DNA of 64,000 nt from Perca fluviatilis (lineage: Eukaryota; Chordata; Actinopteri; Perciformes; Percidae). This document shows, one piece after another, positions 45,871-59,715 of this stretch. Where the stretch lies: assembly GCF_010015445.1 (NCBI RefSeq), contig NC_053119.1, forward strand, positions 41,847,222 through 41,911,221, in the 5' to 3' direction. Position 1 is the stretch's first letter; each line of letters begins with the position of its first letter. The position numbers and the translations under genes are program-made. A model generated the notes under the pieces. That model ran no database searches. It was not told the origin of the DNA and saw only the letters and a program-made list of their open reading frames with translations.

Positions 45871-46175
45871 CAGCCAGACCCCTAGCCTTGGCGAACCAGG
45901 TCTTGGCGGTATGATAATGTGGAAAGTTGAACTGGCCCCATTACAGCGAGGCTGATGGTAGGGCCGATAAGGCTGTTGATAATGGGTGCAGATAGCGCTG
46001 ACACAGCGGTCCAATAGCCTAGCCCTGCCCCCCCCTCCTTCCCTCACCCCCTCAACCACCCCACCCCTCCCCCCATTATCATTCCTGCCCACCGATGGGC
46101 TCCCAGAACGCTATCTCCTCTCCATTTCCACTCCTGCGACAGATAAGAATGGAAATACTGACTTCATAGCTGACT
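45871..46175. promoter_or_regulatory. Candidate enhancer patch in the zfpm intron
   Basis: GC-balanced non-repetitive text with four GATA-type sites: TATGATAATG, GGCCGATAAGGC, GTTGATAATGG and GTGCAGATAGCG, then CGACAGATAAGAATG at 46138. CT-rich low-complexity DNA bounds it on both sides. Conservation is untested. Confidence 0.35.
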
Positions 46176-46214
46176 GATTAAAGTGTCTGCCTTTCTTGAT
46201 AATACACAGATAAA

Positions 46215-46268
46215 TTATGTTTTTTTTCTTCCTCTTCTTCTTCCTCTTCTTCTTCTTCTTCTTCTCCC
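46215..46268. repeat. (CTT)n microsatellite
   Basis: CTTCTTCTTCCTCTTCTTCT tract. Confidence 0.9.
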
Positions 46269-46572
46269 CCTCTCACTCTATCTAGAAAAGGGTGGGGCGC
46301 AGCAGAAAGAAGAAAAACCCTCTCCTCTTTTCATTTCTCTTTTCTTTTGTGGAGCTTTTTTTTTTGGAGGAGGGAGATGAAGTGCAGAGGGAATGGGAGG
46401 GGGGGATTGAGAGATTCCACAGTGGTCATATGATTGGAAGAACAGCATCGAGATGGAGAGTGTATTATATTTTGCAGATTCCTGTAGGCAGTATAGATGT
46501 GTTAAAACAGCACGGGCACAATGATCATTGCAGAATGGCCATCACTACTAGGCTGAGTATAAAGAAAACTTG

Positions 46573-46575
<3 letters not shown>

Positions 46576-46653
<78 letters not shown>
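46576..46653. repeat. (GA)39 microsatellite
   Basis: About 78 bp of uninterrupted GA. The encoded RERERE frame is an artefact. Confidence 0.97.
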
Positions 46654-46655
<2 letters not shown>

Positions 46656-47294
46656 ATTTGCAGCCCAGTGAACTCCCACTGCAGCTACAGCCGTTTCCAG
46701 GTGGACTTTTTATCACTGATCGCTCCAGTTTGATACCAGGAAAGATCCCTGATGGATATGCTCCCTGCATCCAAATCCTCTAACTCCCCCCCCCAACACA
46801 TACACATCTCCCTCCCCTCTCCTCTTATCTTTAGCGCCCCAGCTCTCTGTCTTTCCAACTGAACTTCTGTCCACCTTCCTCCTCCTCCTCCTCTCTCCTC
46901 TTCCTCTCTCCTTTCCATGAGAAGTCATTTCTCATCTACACCATCACTCCTCATCCTCGTCCTCGATCGGGAAGGCGACGATGACGGTGTCTGCTGCCTG
47001 TCAATAGCTGGGTTTCCATTCAAGTTGCTGGATGTGAGTTTTGACATGTTGCACTGAAAGAGGTTAAAGTAAATCATGGCAAATTCAGATTAGGTTTCCA
47101 CCATATTAGGGGGAAATATTAACACATACAGGATTATTCGTTCATAACATTGACCATCGATTAATAAAACCTTGCCTATTATTGCAGAATCAAAGTGTAA
47201 TGATTGCAGCAACATGGCTGCAATCATCAATAAGCGTTCCATAGACTTTGTTTAGCAAAACTCTAACGATACACATTGTTACGCGCCTAGACAC
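46654..47294. other. zfpm intron, no element identified
   Basis: 46780-46920 is C/T-rich. CAATAGCTGGGTTTCCATTC at 47003 resembles a fish repeat end. No exon is recognised. Confidence 0.3.
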
Positions 47295-47690
47295 TAGAGG
47301 TGTGACTCTTCATTGATCTCCGATCGGATTACGATTCTCATGTCAGCAATTCAATTTGATTCGATACCTTGATGCATCGCGATGCGTCAAATACATTTTT
47401 CTATTAAAGCCATTTAGGATATTTAATTCATAGCTTTTCAAGCTTCAGAAACAAAACATCCTGCAGTGCTCTAATACTAAATAACTTGGATACATAAAAC
47501 TATACAGCACTGAGCACATGGCACTTCCTGAATGTGCAGAACATAACAGAATATCTAAACAGAAATGTTGTTAGGCCGACATTAAATTGTAAACAGAAAT
47601 AATCGATTATGAGCCTGCCGATTATCGATGCAGCATCGTCCATGTCCACGATTCCATGCATCGATTATTTGATTAATTTCAACACCTCTA
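47295..47690. mobile_element. hAT-type element, 396 bp, perfect target duplication
   Basis: Ends are TAGAGGTGTGACTC and TTTCAACACCTCTA. The exact 8-bp duplication CTAGACAC is at 47287-47294 and 47691-47698. The interior has GATGCATCGCGATGCGTC and AATCGATTATGAG. There is no transposase frame. Confidence 0.88.
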
Positions 47691-47698
47691 CTAGACAC

Positions 47699-49044
47699 AA
47701 TAGGGACAATAAACGTAACCTACATTTTATATATCACTGCACATCAATAGTAATAAAAGGTGGGGCTAAAAATGTATGAAAATATTTGGAAAATTTAGGG
47801 GTGCTAGAGGTGGGTCAAGGCTTAATTTTAAGGGGGCACTGGGGGGCACTTACCTTTCAATACCTAGAGCCCTTTCTGAGGAGGCCTTCCAGAAGCTTAG
47901 TAATCTGTTCAATATCTATATTCATAATAGAGTCATAATTGGCTGTACTGTATGAACAGAAAATATTTAGGTGAATCATTGGTTAAAAAAAAATGGATTC
48001 TAGGGAAAATAATCCGATTTTAAAAATGGTCGCAAAAAAACCCTCATGAGACATATGTGGTTGGATTTGTTTTCCCACCTCTAATTCGTACATTAGAAGT
48101 GTGGTCAGCATCTGGGTCAGTCATCCCTCCAGTGAGTCAGTCAGATGTTCTCCAGCATGGAGCAGCGGGATGGAACAGCATGCTGTTTGTCCAGGCCACA
48201 CTAGCTGACCTTGATAGATTAGACCCAGAGAGCCTTTTCTGTCTGACACAGAGCAATGATAAGTCTGTGTGTGAAAGACTTTTTCCTGTTCTTAGAAATG
48301 TGTGTGTGTGTGTGTGTTCTGCCTTTCCAATCTTCCTATCTATGTCTGCTAATAAGCAACTCCCTTCCAACCTCGCTAGATCACGTATCAAAATATCTTG
48401 TCTTTTTTTAAGCTGCTGCATTTTACACATTAACCAGAATGAGGATGCAAAAAAATAAATAAAAAAATCAGTATTAAGGTTAATTTGATACCAAAACCTG
48501 ACTTCACTTTTTAAGGGCAGTGCTCCTTTTTCTGCCCTGTGAGTGAGTCCACAAAGAACGGGGAGTGGAAGGCTTAGAAAGAAAGAGAAAGAAAATAGAA
48601 AAAAAACGAAACTGTGATAAAAAGCCCAGATAAGAGAATGACTGTGTTGTGTAGGAGTTGATATCAATGTTATCTATCTGTCTTTTTTCACTCTGCAAGC
48701 CCTTCTGTTGTTTTTTAGCCCTTATCTTGCTGCACCAAAATGCCAGGAACAAAAAGGGGAGAAAGAAAGAAATTACCGTGCAGATTATTGACGGGGGTTG
48801 GCTGATAAAATGTTGATGTCAAAATTAAGACCAATACACAATGCACTTTTTTGGTGTTGCTCTGCAAGTTTTTTTCATAATGATATTTGTGGGTTTTTTA
48901 TGTGTGTGAAGGTTTTTGCATTGTGTGCAAGCAGCGCATTGATAATTTTTTGCCGTTGCTTGCTATTAACAGATTAGACCTCATTTAACTCTTTATGCCC
49001 TCCCTGACACCAATTCCTTACACGCGCACACTCTGTTTCCATAA
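47699..49044. other. zfpm intron with a hAT-like fragment
   Basis: 47940-48040 (AACAGAAAATATTTAGGTGA) matches part of the 40960-41070 repeat. 48300-48318 is a short TG tract. GATAAG sites occur at 48258 and 48633. The frames here are not supported as genes. Confidence 0.35.
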
Positions 49045-49055
49045 AAACACACACA

Positions 49056-49095
<40 letters not shown>
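49045..49095. repeat. (CA)n microsatellite
   Basis: About 40 bp of pure CA with interrupted CA before it. Confidence 0.95.
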
Positions 49096-49096
<1 letters not shown>

Positions 49097-49368
49097 TCTG
49101 GTGGGCCCAGATAAGCTCAGTCCTCAATCTGTCGCTAATAGAGAGGCACAAACCAGCAGCGGACAGGTTTGAGTTTCCACAATGACAGGCCAAAACGTCG
49201 CCATCGACAATGGTGGCAGTAATGGGGCGCTGTGATTGGCTGCTTTGTGGCATGGAACCGTCTGATGCTGTCCCAACAGAAGACATGAAGACAGGCAGGT
49301 CAGCAGCTTGACCCCACTTTACATGTGAATCCCTAATTGCTCCTGTGCTTAATACAACAGCTCTGAAT

Positions 49369-50645
<1,277 letters not shown>

Positions 50646-50648
50646 TAA

Positions 50649-50661
50649 GAGAGAGAGAGAG

Positions 50662-50714
<53 letters not shown>

Positions 50715-50760
50715 AGTAAAAAAAAAAAAAAAAAAAAAGAGAGAGAGAAGAAAAAAAAAA
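50649..50760. repeat. (GA)n and A-run low-complexity tract
   Basis: GA repeats from 50649 to 50710 are followed by two A runs. Confidence 0.95.
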
Positions 50761-52436
50761 ACCTGTTTTCAAACCGTAGGTCACCTGGTGTGAAACCCCC
50801 CCCAACCAACCTGCCAGCTCAGGTTACCCCTTTAAGTGCGTGTGTGTCTGAGTGAAAGTGCATACATACAGTTTTCCACTTTTTATTTTTAGAAATCAAC
50901 ATTTAATCAATTTGAATCAACATCACAATGGTTAATTATTTGGTCTATGGTGAATTAGTTAGAACTCACATAACATTAACACGTTTCCAAATTTGCAAGA
51001 TGTATTTCCACAAATGTTTGCGGTGGGGGCAGGATTAGGACATATCGGACATTGTCTGTAATTTCCTCCAGCTCATCGCCGTTTCCTTGCCCTTACCTCT
51101 TTGTGCCTCTTTTCCCCATTCCCTTTCACCTCCCCCCCCCCCTTCTATCACCAGTGAGTCTTGGTGTCTGTGTATTAGTATTAGTAGCAGCAGTAGTGTC
51201 CCCTGAAGTAAAACAATCTGCTGTAATCTATCAGCGCGTTATCGGCCCTATCTGAGAGCCGAGAAAGCCAGGGCCGGGGCTGTGGCGCCGCTCTCCGGAG
51301 CTGATAAAGTTTCAGAGTTCAGCGATGATGAATGTTAAGAAACTACACCCTCGTTACTGACGATGTGGACTTGGCAAAGCGGAGCAATAGGGAGGTGTGT
51401 GTGGAGGTGGAAAATGGAGAAAAAGGGCAAGAAGAAGAGGGTTGTGGCGGTGATGGGGAGGGAAGTGAGAGAGGAGAAAGAGGTCTTCTTGGCATCAGTC
51501 GTGGGTTAGGGGGTCAGGCCCCGCTGGGTGTGTCTTTTCTTTGTAAAACACACACCAAGTCTATTCTTTCCTTGGGTTTCTCCGCTCCGGGAACAGAGCT
51601 CACTTTATTCTTTCCCCCCACCTTTTAATAGTCGGGTTTCTGTGTCAATTATGATGTTTTAACCCAAGCAAAAAATCCTTTTGCTAAATGCGCAAAGTAG
51701 CAATGAAAATGTCCTAGAATAAATAAAAACAAGCTTGCCTTGCCTGTTTCAGGAACATTAGTTAGTTCATTGGATTCCCAACAAATGCATTTCTTAGTGT
51801 GTATCTTTTGACAAATGTAAACATTGATAACAGCTGACAGCAGTTGCCCAACACCTACAGTATTCTTCAAATACCAGAATGGTCATGGCTGTTTTTTGCT
51901 ACCCTCTGTATTCATTTAAACTTAACTGTATTTTTCCCACTATTGAGAATTTCCCCCCCTCCTTTCTCATGCTTAAGGGTCACATACCTAACTGCGTCGC
52001 GTCTGTATCAAAGTTCTCATCGGATGCCAACTCTGCAGTCCGTGCGGCCCTGTAAACACATCGACTGCTTCTATCATGCAGACATCACTGTCAGGCCTCA
52101 AAGTCCCCCCCGATTAGGATGCAGCTGATAAGAGAGGCAGTTCACAAAAGCAATGGTACAAATGCCTGATAAAGCATTAGGTAGTTAGTCGACTGATGAT
52201 TAATGGGCCGTATCTTTTACACTTGTGCTATTTTTTTTTTTTTAAATGTGTTTATTCGAAGTTGGTGTGCATTTGAAGAAATTGAGTGCTGATGGCTTTT
52301 GTGCAGTTCAAACTGGCACCCATCCAGTTTGACTCCTTTGAGCAGTGTGGGTGGAAAAGGGGCAACCTTTGAGGAGCCCTTGAGCTAAAACAGCTGGAAA
52401 GCAAAAGGTTGACCAGCATTCAGTTTTTGGGCGCAA
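50761..52436. other. zfpm intron, with a GATA-motif cluster
   Basis: 51220-51320 holds CTATCAGCGCGTTATCGGCC, CTATCTGAGAGCC and AGCTGATAAAG in a GC-rich patch. 52010-52180 holds CAGCTGATAAGAGAGG and CCTGATAAAGC. The rest is plain intron. Confidence 0.35.
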
Positions 52437-53097
52437 TTCAATTCAATTCAATTCAATTTTATTTATAGTATCAAATCATAACATAAGTTATCTCGAGACA
52501 CTTTACAGATAGAGTAGGTCTAGACCACACTCTATAATTTACAAAGCCCCAACAATTCCAACAGTTCCAGTAATTCCCTCAAGAGCAAGCAGTGCGACAG
52601 TGGCGAAGGAAAAACTCCCTCTTGGGAAGAAACCTCGGACAGACCCAGGCTCTTGGTAGGCGGTTGTCTGACGAGCGGTTGGGGGTGTGTGATGAACAGT
52701 GGCGATAGTAGTCACATTAATAATGGAACAGTGACTGGATGTAGCGGGAAGCTGCAGGGTTCAGCAGGACGCAGCATGACATTGCAGGGCATCGCTGAGC
52801 TCAGCAGGGAGTGCAGCAGGACCACGGCGACAGCTGCAACCAGGTCTTGGTGCCAACGTTCTCCAAGGAAATACGCTGGGGGAAAAAGCGTAAGGACTCC
52901 GGGGAGTAAACTCCCCAGAAGCTAGGATTAGTAACAAGCATTTCTGGGACGGGCTGCACACAAATAGTAATAGTAATAGTAACAGTAATAGAAAGGGAGA
53001 GGAGAGAGCAGCTCAGTGTGTCAAAGGAAGGAAGTCCCCCCGGCAGTCTAGGACTATAACAGCGTAACTATAACAGGTAACTAAGAGAGACAGGTCA
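52437..53097 (-). mobile_element. LINE-type repeat, copy 2
   Basis: Same text and orientation as 31856-32510: (ATTCA)n, TTATCTCGAGACACTTTACA, GAAACCTCGGACAGACCCAG, and a shorter (AATAGT)n tract. It stops abruptly after GAGAGACAGGTCA, where copy 1 goes on. Confidence 0.8.
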
Positions 53098-53190
53098 CAA
53101 TGCTTGGCCTTTTATTTTGATAGGACAGCTGAAGACATGAAAGGGGAGAGAGAGGGGGGAATGACATGCAGCAAAGGGCCGCAGCTCTGC
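53098..53190 (-). repeat. SINE 3' half, inverted
   Basis: The complement of 53098-53190 (CGGCCCTTTGCTGCATGTCA, CTTTCATGTCTTCAGCTGTC) matches the 3' half of the SINE at 26546-26725. It directly abuts the truncated LINE-type copy. Confidence 0.7.
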
Positions 53191-54239
53191 TGACACAGAA
53201 CGTGTCTGAAAGTATCTGATCGGGGATCGTCAGTCACCCTGATCACCTTCTGCCGATCATTTACATCAGTAAATTCTACACCAATCTAAGTAGAAGTTAA
53301 TTTTATATGTAAGTTTTACAAAAATGATAGCTTCACTAAGTTAAATATGTTAAGTATTACGCTGGAGTAATCTTTCAGTTACTTTGTTTACTTAGTTATT
53401 TTTGTAAATAAAAAAAAATGTTTGCAGCTCTATCTAGGCAAAGTATCAGGTCGTAACTTGGTATCGGCAGATTAGGGTTGGGTACCTGGAATATGGTTCT
53501 GGTACCCAACGGTACCTTTTTTTCAGTACTTTCCCTGTAATAACAAAAACATTATTTCAGTTGTAAAAATAATTCCTATCCTATTTACTTAGAACATCCC
53601 GATCGGATCGGGGGCCAAAACAGCTGATCGCGGACATCCCTACATAGAGATCCATCAGCAAGGTTCCACCTGAAAACCAAGAGATACTCTCAGTGGCACA
53701 CTGGATGAGTAATGTCACAGAACTTGTGCTTAGATTTAGATGTGTTCCTCCAAACTTTCTCCTTCTTTAAATACATTTTTAAACTCCTAAAGATCAGAGC
53801 TTTGTCTACCTGTAAAAGTCTAGTCAGCCTTGTCTTCAGATCCTGAGCTCATCCTTTGAGGTAAACCAGCAGAATATAGCATCTATGGCACAGAGGAATA
53901 AGATGTATCGGCTTTGATACGCACACAATACTTGTAGAATGTCACTCGGAGGATACGTTCATTGTGGGGTTTGCTCTTTAATTGCATTAGTTGACAATAA
54001 GAAAAATATAGAACATCACCAGAATTATGAATAAAATGGGTGATTTATTGCTTGATTTTGACACCGTATTAGTGTGTAATTGTATTGGACAGCTCGCATG
54101 CAGCTTGGTCAGCTCACCCTTAAAAAGTCTTTTTCTGACAGATATCTTTTCCGTTTATACATCATCCTCTCCTATATTCAATCTTTGACTTTTACACACA
54201 CCCACACAGACACACAAAGGGAAAGCAATGTTCTTTTCA
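53191..54239. other. zfpm intron with repeat fragments
   Basis: 53460-53640 (GGGTTGGGTACCTGGAATAT, ATCCCGATCGGATCGGGGGC) looks like fish repeat ends. The rest is AT-rich. Confidence 0.35.
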
Positions 54240-54720
54240 GTTCTTAAGCGCCCAAAAGAGACTACAAATGTGGAGAGAATGGGGGGAACCATTGTGATTG
54301 TGACAAAGTTCATGAGCGTATAATAGCAGTTAATGCGTGGCGGGGCGCGGGCAGCTTTGTTCGCCAAAGTGCCGAGCTCTTAATAGAATCTGATAGATAG
54401 ACGCCTGTCTCCTCAGGCCTGTTGGGGGGGCGTTAGGGTGGGTTCCACTCATCAAGCCAATAGTCTCTCTCCCCCCTCTTCTCTTCTCCTTGTCTTACTG
54501 TCATTCTATGAAGGAATAATTTGTCAATAATTGGCCGTGTCATTCTCGTCAAGACGGTTTGATAAAGTGCCGGCTCTTCGGGGGCCGGGCCGGAGAATAT
54601 CTCAAGAAATAGGGGGAAGCGGGGAAAAGGAAGCATGTGGCAGCAGATCTGAGGCAGCGATAGAGCCATTAAGCGCTTTAGAAGTATTTTAGCTGAATTC
54701 ACACAAAGCAAAAATAGATA
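54240..54720. promoter_or_regulatory. Candidate enhancer patch in the zfpm intron
   Basis: Non-repetitive, GC-balanced sequence between AT-rich parts. It includes GCGTGGCGGGGCGCGGGCAG, CTGATAGATAGACGCC, CAATAATTGGCCGTGTC and GTTTGATAAAGTGCCGG. Conservation is untested. Confidence 0.35.
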
Positions 54721-54902
54721 AATAAATAATGAAAGAGGAAAAAGTGGAACGTCAACTGTCAGGGAAGTGATACAGACTTTAAAAAAATCATTTGGGAGGG
54801 TGAAAGATAAAAGATTATCCCTCTTTTCTGCCAACTTATTGCCTCCTCAGCCATCGCTGAGGCTAATTCGCTTACTCAAGCAATCATGCGGACATACCGT
54901 GT

Positions 54903-54987
54903 CCGTGTGTGTGTCTGTGTGTCTGTGTGTCTGTGTGTCTGTGTGTCTGTGTGTCTGTGTGTCTGTGTGTGTGTGTGTGTGTGTGTG
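54903..54987. repeat. (GTGTGTCT)n and (GT)n microsatellite
   Basis: Seven GTGTGTCT-type octamers run into a pure GT tract. A shorter TG tract is at 55050-55065. Confidence 0.95.
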
Positions 54988-55139
54988 CCCCATTGCCTTC
55001 AAAGTGCTGCTGGGAAGTGCTTATACCAGCAGCAGTATGTATAAACTTGTGTGTGTGTGTGCTTGTGTGAATCCGATCCTGCCTCCATCCACATCACTCA
55101 GCAGTGTATGGCATCCATTATCTGCGCCACTGTAAGGGG

Positions 55140-55584
55140 CAGGAATTTTTTCGGAGATATCCCAGAATGCTTATTATCTTTAAAATATCTCTGGATGGCT
55201 GACACTCATCTGATTGGCTAAATCCGCCTTCCCAGGCACATTCCCCTGTGGCTTTAAGGCCCGTTCGAGAAACAATATCAGAATAGTAACCATGGTAATC
55301 CGGTCATTGCCAGAGAAACAAAATGTTTCAAAGATATTTGATACGCTTTCACTTAAAAGGAATTTGCCTTGGTGTTTCATGTATACATACACATAATAAA
55401 AGGAAATCAACAATAAAGTATTGCAACAGACAAAAACATAAATATAGAATATATGGATATATATTACAATAAAAAATATGTAAAAGACACTATGACAAAT
55501 ATATACAATATATGTTTTAGAATGAGAAAAGGTGTTATGCATTATGTGCAAAAATGTTGACAAGGGAATGTGCAGAAGTTAAAT
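55140..55584. other. zfpm intron, no element identified
   Basis: 55160-55330 is non-repetitive and might be conserved. 55380-55540 is AT-rich. Confidence 0.3.
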
Positions 55585-55705
55585 CTATAGTGTGTAGTTT
55601 CTGTCTCCCCCATGAGGAATTCTAAGTAATGACATCAAAACTGTCAGCGTGTCCACATGATACAAGCCCCCCGGACGTTCATTAATATCAAAAAGGACAT
55701 ACATT
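55585..55705 (+). repeat. Unclassified interspersed repeat, copy 3 (internally deleted)
   Basis: It reads TATAGTGTGTAGTTTCTGTC, CATGAGGAATTCTAAGTAAT and GTCCACATGATACAAGC, then jumps directly to GGACGTTCATTAATATC. The ~240 bp present between these parts in the copy at 577-985 is missing. Confidence 0.6.
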
Positions 55706-57002
55706 ATGATACAATATAATATCCACTAGTGGAGTTAAAAGAGAAACCCCCCCCCCCTGACCACAGTTCTGCTTAGCTTTTCTTGGCTACCTGGCTTTAG
55801 TAAACCCACACTGACCTTTCAGTCAACTGGTCCCACTTTGCATACCTACTCGCCGTTTCCCTGGCATGCAAATGGAGGAAGCTACAGAGCAGGCTTCCTC
55901 GGAGAGGGGAAGGCCTCGCTTTGAGCTCAGTGGACTCTGACTGCTGAGAAGAGGAAGACACTGAGAGCACTGTTGGAAGCAGTGATGATTAACTGGTTTG
56001 TGGAACCTGTGGACATTGAAGTTTGAGAGATGTGGGTAGGCTTGTGCTGATTGGCGATCTGATCGTATATCGACGATTACTTAGTTAGTTGCTCAGATAG
56101 TGGAGCAGCACACTGTTTTTTTTTTCTCTCAACACCAAAACAGTTCTCATTAGTAGTGTTAATTTCGTCAGACAAGACGAGACTAAATATGTTCGTCAAC
56201 GACCTTTTTTTTCCATGACTAAGACGAGACGATGACGAGACTGCGCCAATGTCCAAAAATGCTGACTAAGACTAAATTAACATGCATTATTGTTGACGAA
56301 AAAAGACTAGACTAAAATGTTTGGCATAAAATAAAAACTAAAATAAAACCTCTCTTCATTTTCGTCTACAATCGTCTCTACTTTTCCATCATCCTTCCTT
56401 GCCTTTTGTTGGTGCATTTCTACATTTCTTTGCATGTTACCACCACCAACTTTCAATCAACTAAAAAAATTTAAACCATCAGCAGGACTGTGCATCACAT
56501 CCGTTTTGTTTTTTAGAAATACATATTCACATGTACACACCTGAAATGTATCTTACACTATCTCCACAATGACTGCTTTTCCAGTAAGGGGAAGTTTGTC
56601 GCAGATAAGAACTACACTCAGTTTCAATTTCAAGTTTCTCTGATCGAGAGGTTAGTCCTCCTGCCCACCACTCTAAAACCACACTGTGGCGTTTTAAAGT
56701 GAGGAGGAGGTAACCCTGGAATCCAGCATTCATTATTCATCAACAGATAGCACTTCCCCAGCATGGCCCCTCAGAATGTAAGGGCCACGGTGGGCAAAAG
56801 CTGAGTGGGTGTGGGAGAGGGTGATGTTAATATTACCTATCCTCAGAGAGCGGCTCTCAGGAAAAGGGAGACATCTATCGCTCTCATCCCGCTGCTTTTA
56901 TTTCACTTTCAGCTCATCTTAAATTTCCATTATTCACCACAAAAAGCCAAGCCAAGCCTTTTCACAATGACTGTTTGACACTGATGGGCCCCTCCTCCTC
57001 AG
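55706..57002. other. zfpm intron with one repeat fragment
   Basis: 56150-56390 carries AGTGTTAATTTCGTCAGACA, GACGAGACTAAATATG and CATTTTCGTCTACAATCGTC, a widespread fish repeat without visible ends. 56730-56900 is non-repetitive and GC-balanced. Confidence 0.4.
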
Positions 57003-57003
57003 T

Positions 57004-57073
<70 letters not shown>
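57003..57073. repeat. (CA)35 microsatellite
   Basis: About 70 bp of pure CA. Confidence 0.97.
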
Positions 57074-57075
<2 letters not shown>

Positions 57076-57388
57076 CAGAGGACCATGTGGAGGACTATTA
57101 TTAATCATGCTCCTATCAGCTCCTCACATCTTCGGTGCTATTTGCTGTTTAATCACTAAAATAATACTAAGGGGAGGGCGGTGGTGCCGGGGTGGGGGTG
57201 TTGGGTTGCTATGGTGACCAAATGGAAAAGGTCAGACGTAGTTTATCTTATCAGTGATAGGGAATGGTTACTAATTACAGATAGGTACTACCAGCGCTCG
57301 GTCCACCGGGCCCTGCCTTAAAACACTATCAGCAATCCACACCGGCCTGATATTAAAATTATCTCTTAAATCACAGACATCACACACA
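57074..57388. promoter_or_regulatory. Candidate conserved patch between two (CA)n tracts
   Basis: Non-repetitive text with GTTTATCTTATCAGTGATAG (57241) and ACACTATCAGCAATCC. Conservation is untested. Confidence 0.25.
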
Positions 57389-57400
57389 TCACACACGCGC

Positions 57401-57466
<66 letters not shown>
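57389..57466. repeat. (CA)n microsatellite
   Basis: ACACGCGCACACGCACAC leads into a pure CA tract. Confidence 0.97.
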
Positions 57467-57470
<4 letters not shown>

Positions 57471-57659
57471 GCCCCAGAAAGGACTCTAAAGCCCCAGAAG
57501 ACACCACAGCAGGCAGGGCCAGGCCAGGTTAAGAAAGACTAGACCTGATGCTATCATGGGTGTCACCTCGTGACCAGATACTAAGTCCACCCTGAGCTAA
57601 TCTAGTAGACAGAGAGTCGTCCTTCTGCTGGATGATGCAGGTTTAAACTCCTTAGCTAG

Positions 57660-57965
57660 CAGAACAATACTGTATCGATACACGGACGATAAGTCTCAAT
57701 CTTTTATTATATATATTACACATTAGAAGTTAACCTTTTGGCACTACAATAGTAATGAGACCAATTGCTTTTTCAGTCCACTACATGGACATTTTGTTTT
57801 TTAGACAAAACAGATGTTGACAAAGTTGTGCTTTGTGGACATAATTTGGACTATATCGCAGAATATCACACTATCTTTAAAATCACAATAGTATCGTATT
57901 GTGACGTAATTATTGTGATAATATCGTATCGTGGGGCCTCTGGTGATTCCCACCCTACAATGCAG
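57660..57965. repeat. hAT-like repeat fragment, inverted relative to 29920
   Basis: It contains TAGTATCGTATTGTGACGTA and ends GGTGATTCCCACCCTACA, complementary to the start of the fragment at 29920. Confidence 0.5.
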
Positions 57966-59428
57966 TGAAATTCTATTACTGCATTTGAACGCACCCTAAG
58001 TATTAGGAGCAGTGGATAGCTATACATACTAGAGCTGTCAGTCTTCCTGTATATAACCATTCGGTATACCATAATAACCCTAACAGCCCTAATACACACA
58101 GCATCCGGGGAGCAACTCGGGGTTCAGTGTCTTGCTCAGGGACACTGGGATAGTAGCCTGTCGTTATAATTTTAGCAAATAATCGTCTTCCCGTTAATAA
58201 TTACTCAGGTCCAAAGATTGTTTACGTGGCAGGTGGTACATTTATTATATACGCTCAAGCAGTAAAGCATTCAGCGGCCATTTATATGATCACTTCTGTA
58301 ACCTGCTGACAGTTGGAAATGAAGGATTATTTGTAGAAAACAGGAACCACACATGTATGTACGTAATGTATTAAAGCATATATTAATTAACTGTATGTGC
58401 TGCAGTGCTGCTTTCCTTAATAACCAATCACTGCTTATTGACAACTTACTTTTTGGAATATTGTAACCATAATAAATAATCTTTTCATTAGTGTAATACG
58501 TTGAAGAAGGCACTAATGTCTTGGTTTGTGTGTATGTGGTTGAATTCTGAATTTATGACCAAAGAACTGAAAATATTTGATGACCGAGTTTGATTATTTG
58601 TTGGATTTTTTTTATACACTTTGTGGGGCAGCAACTAAACAATTACGTTCATTTTCGTTTAATCTTTGGATTTTTTTTTTTTTTGTTCGTTTAGTCTAGG
58701 CTATATAATGTCCAAAACCTAGATATTCAATTTTCCAATTAACAGATTGTCACATTTGAGAGGCTGGACCTTGCAAATGTTCACCAAGTTACATAACTTG
58801 AATTAAGTATGAAAGTTAATTTAATTAGTTTTATAGTTGTATATCTTTGTGAACTCTGGATCTTAAAATTCTGAACTGTTGGTCATACAAAACCGAAAAC
58901 ATTTTAAGAATGTCACCTTGGGCTAGTATTTGTTATGGCTACTAAATGATTAATTTATTGATCAGAAAAGAGACACGCAGATGCATTGATAATGAATGAA
59001 TTGGATTTGTGGATTGGCCGAAAAAAGATATTGTAGTTTGTCAAGAAAAGTATATTTTGAAAAGTGTGCTCTCTTGATTACAGCTGATCTGAAAACTGGA
59101 TGTCAGCTTTAATAGATTGTTCAAACTGACAGTTGCAGTGTGTCTGCGTACGTCTATTTGCATGTGTGCTTTTCGGAGTACAAGTGAGGAAGAGGATTTC
59201 TCTCTGCGCCTGCCTCTGCTCTGTTTGTTTGTGCGTGATTTTTGTCTCTGCACCCTTCCATTTATCATCTTTGACATTTGGCTGTACTCCCCCTCTATCT
59301 GACCATCATCTGAGGAAAGCACATTTTTCCCATCAGAAATCCCGTTGTGACTTTTTGCGTTGGGGGCGGGGGGGTCTCTGATACTTCCTTTGGCGAGGCA
59401 GAGATACATAGATGTGAGCGAGCGTGTC
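57966..59428. other. zfpm intron, AT-rich
   Basis: 58090-58160 (GGGGTTCAGTGTCTTGCTCA, GGGACACTGGGATAGTA) is a SINE-body-like fragment. No exon is recognised. Confidence 0.3.
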
Positions 59429-59450
59429 TTTTCTTGGCTGTGCCCGCTTT

Positions 59451-59481
<31 letters not shown>

Positions 59482-59565
59482 CACTCAGTTTGTGAAAAGT
59501 AATTGTGTATGTCTGGGCTTGCATACTTGTGTATGTTCGATCAGTAGAGTAGTTATGGATATGTC

Positions 59566-59628
<63 letters not shown>

Positions 59629-59664
59629 CACACACACAAAAGCGGGCACAGCCAAGAAAAAGTG

Positions 59665-59695
<31 letters not shown>

Positions 59696-59715
59696 ACACA
59701 CACACACTCTCTCTC
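59429..59715. repeat. Microsatellites inside a ~36-bp inverted repeat
   Basis: TTTTCTTGGCTGTGCCCGCT followed by TTTGTGTGTG (59429-59465) recurs inverted as CACACAAAAGCGGGCACAGC then CAAGAAAA (59627-59660). CA tracts lie at 59571-59618 and 59664-59706. Confidence 0.85.
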
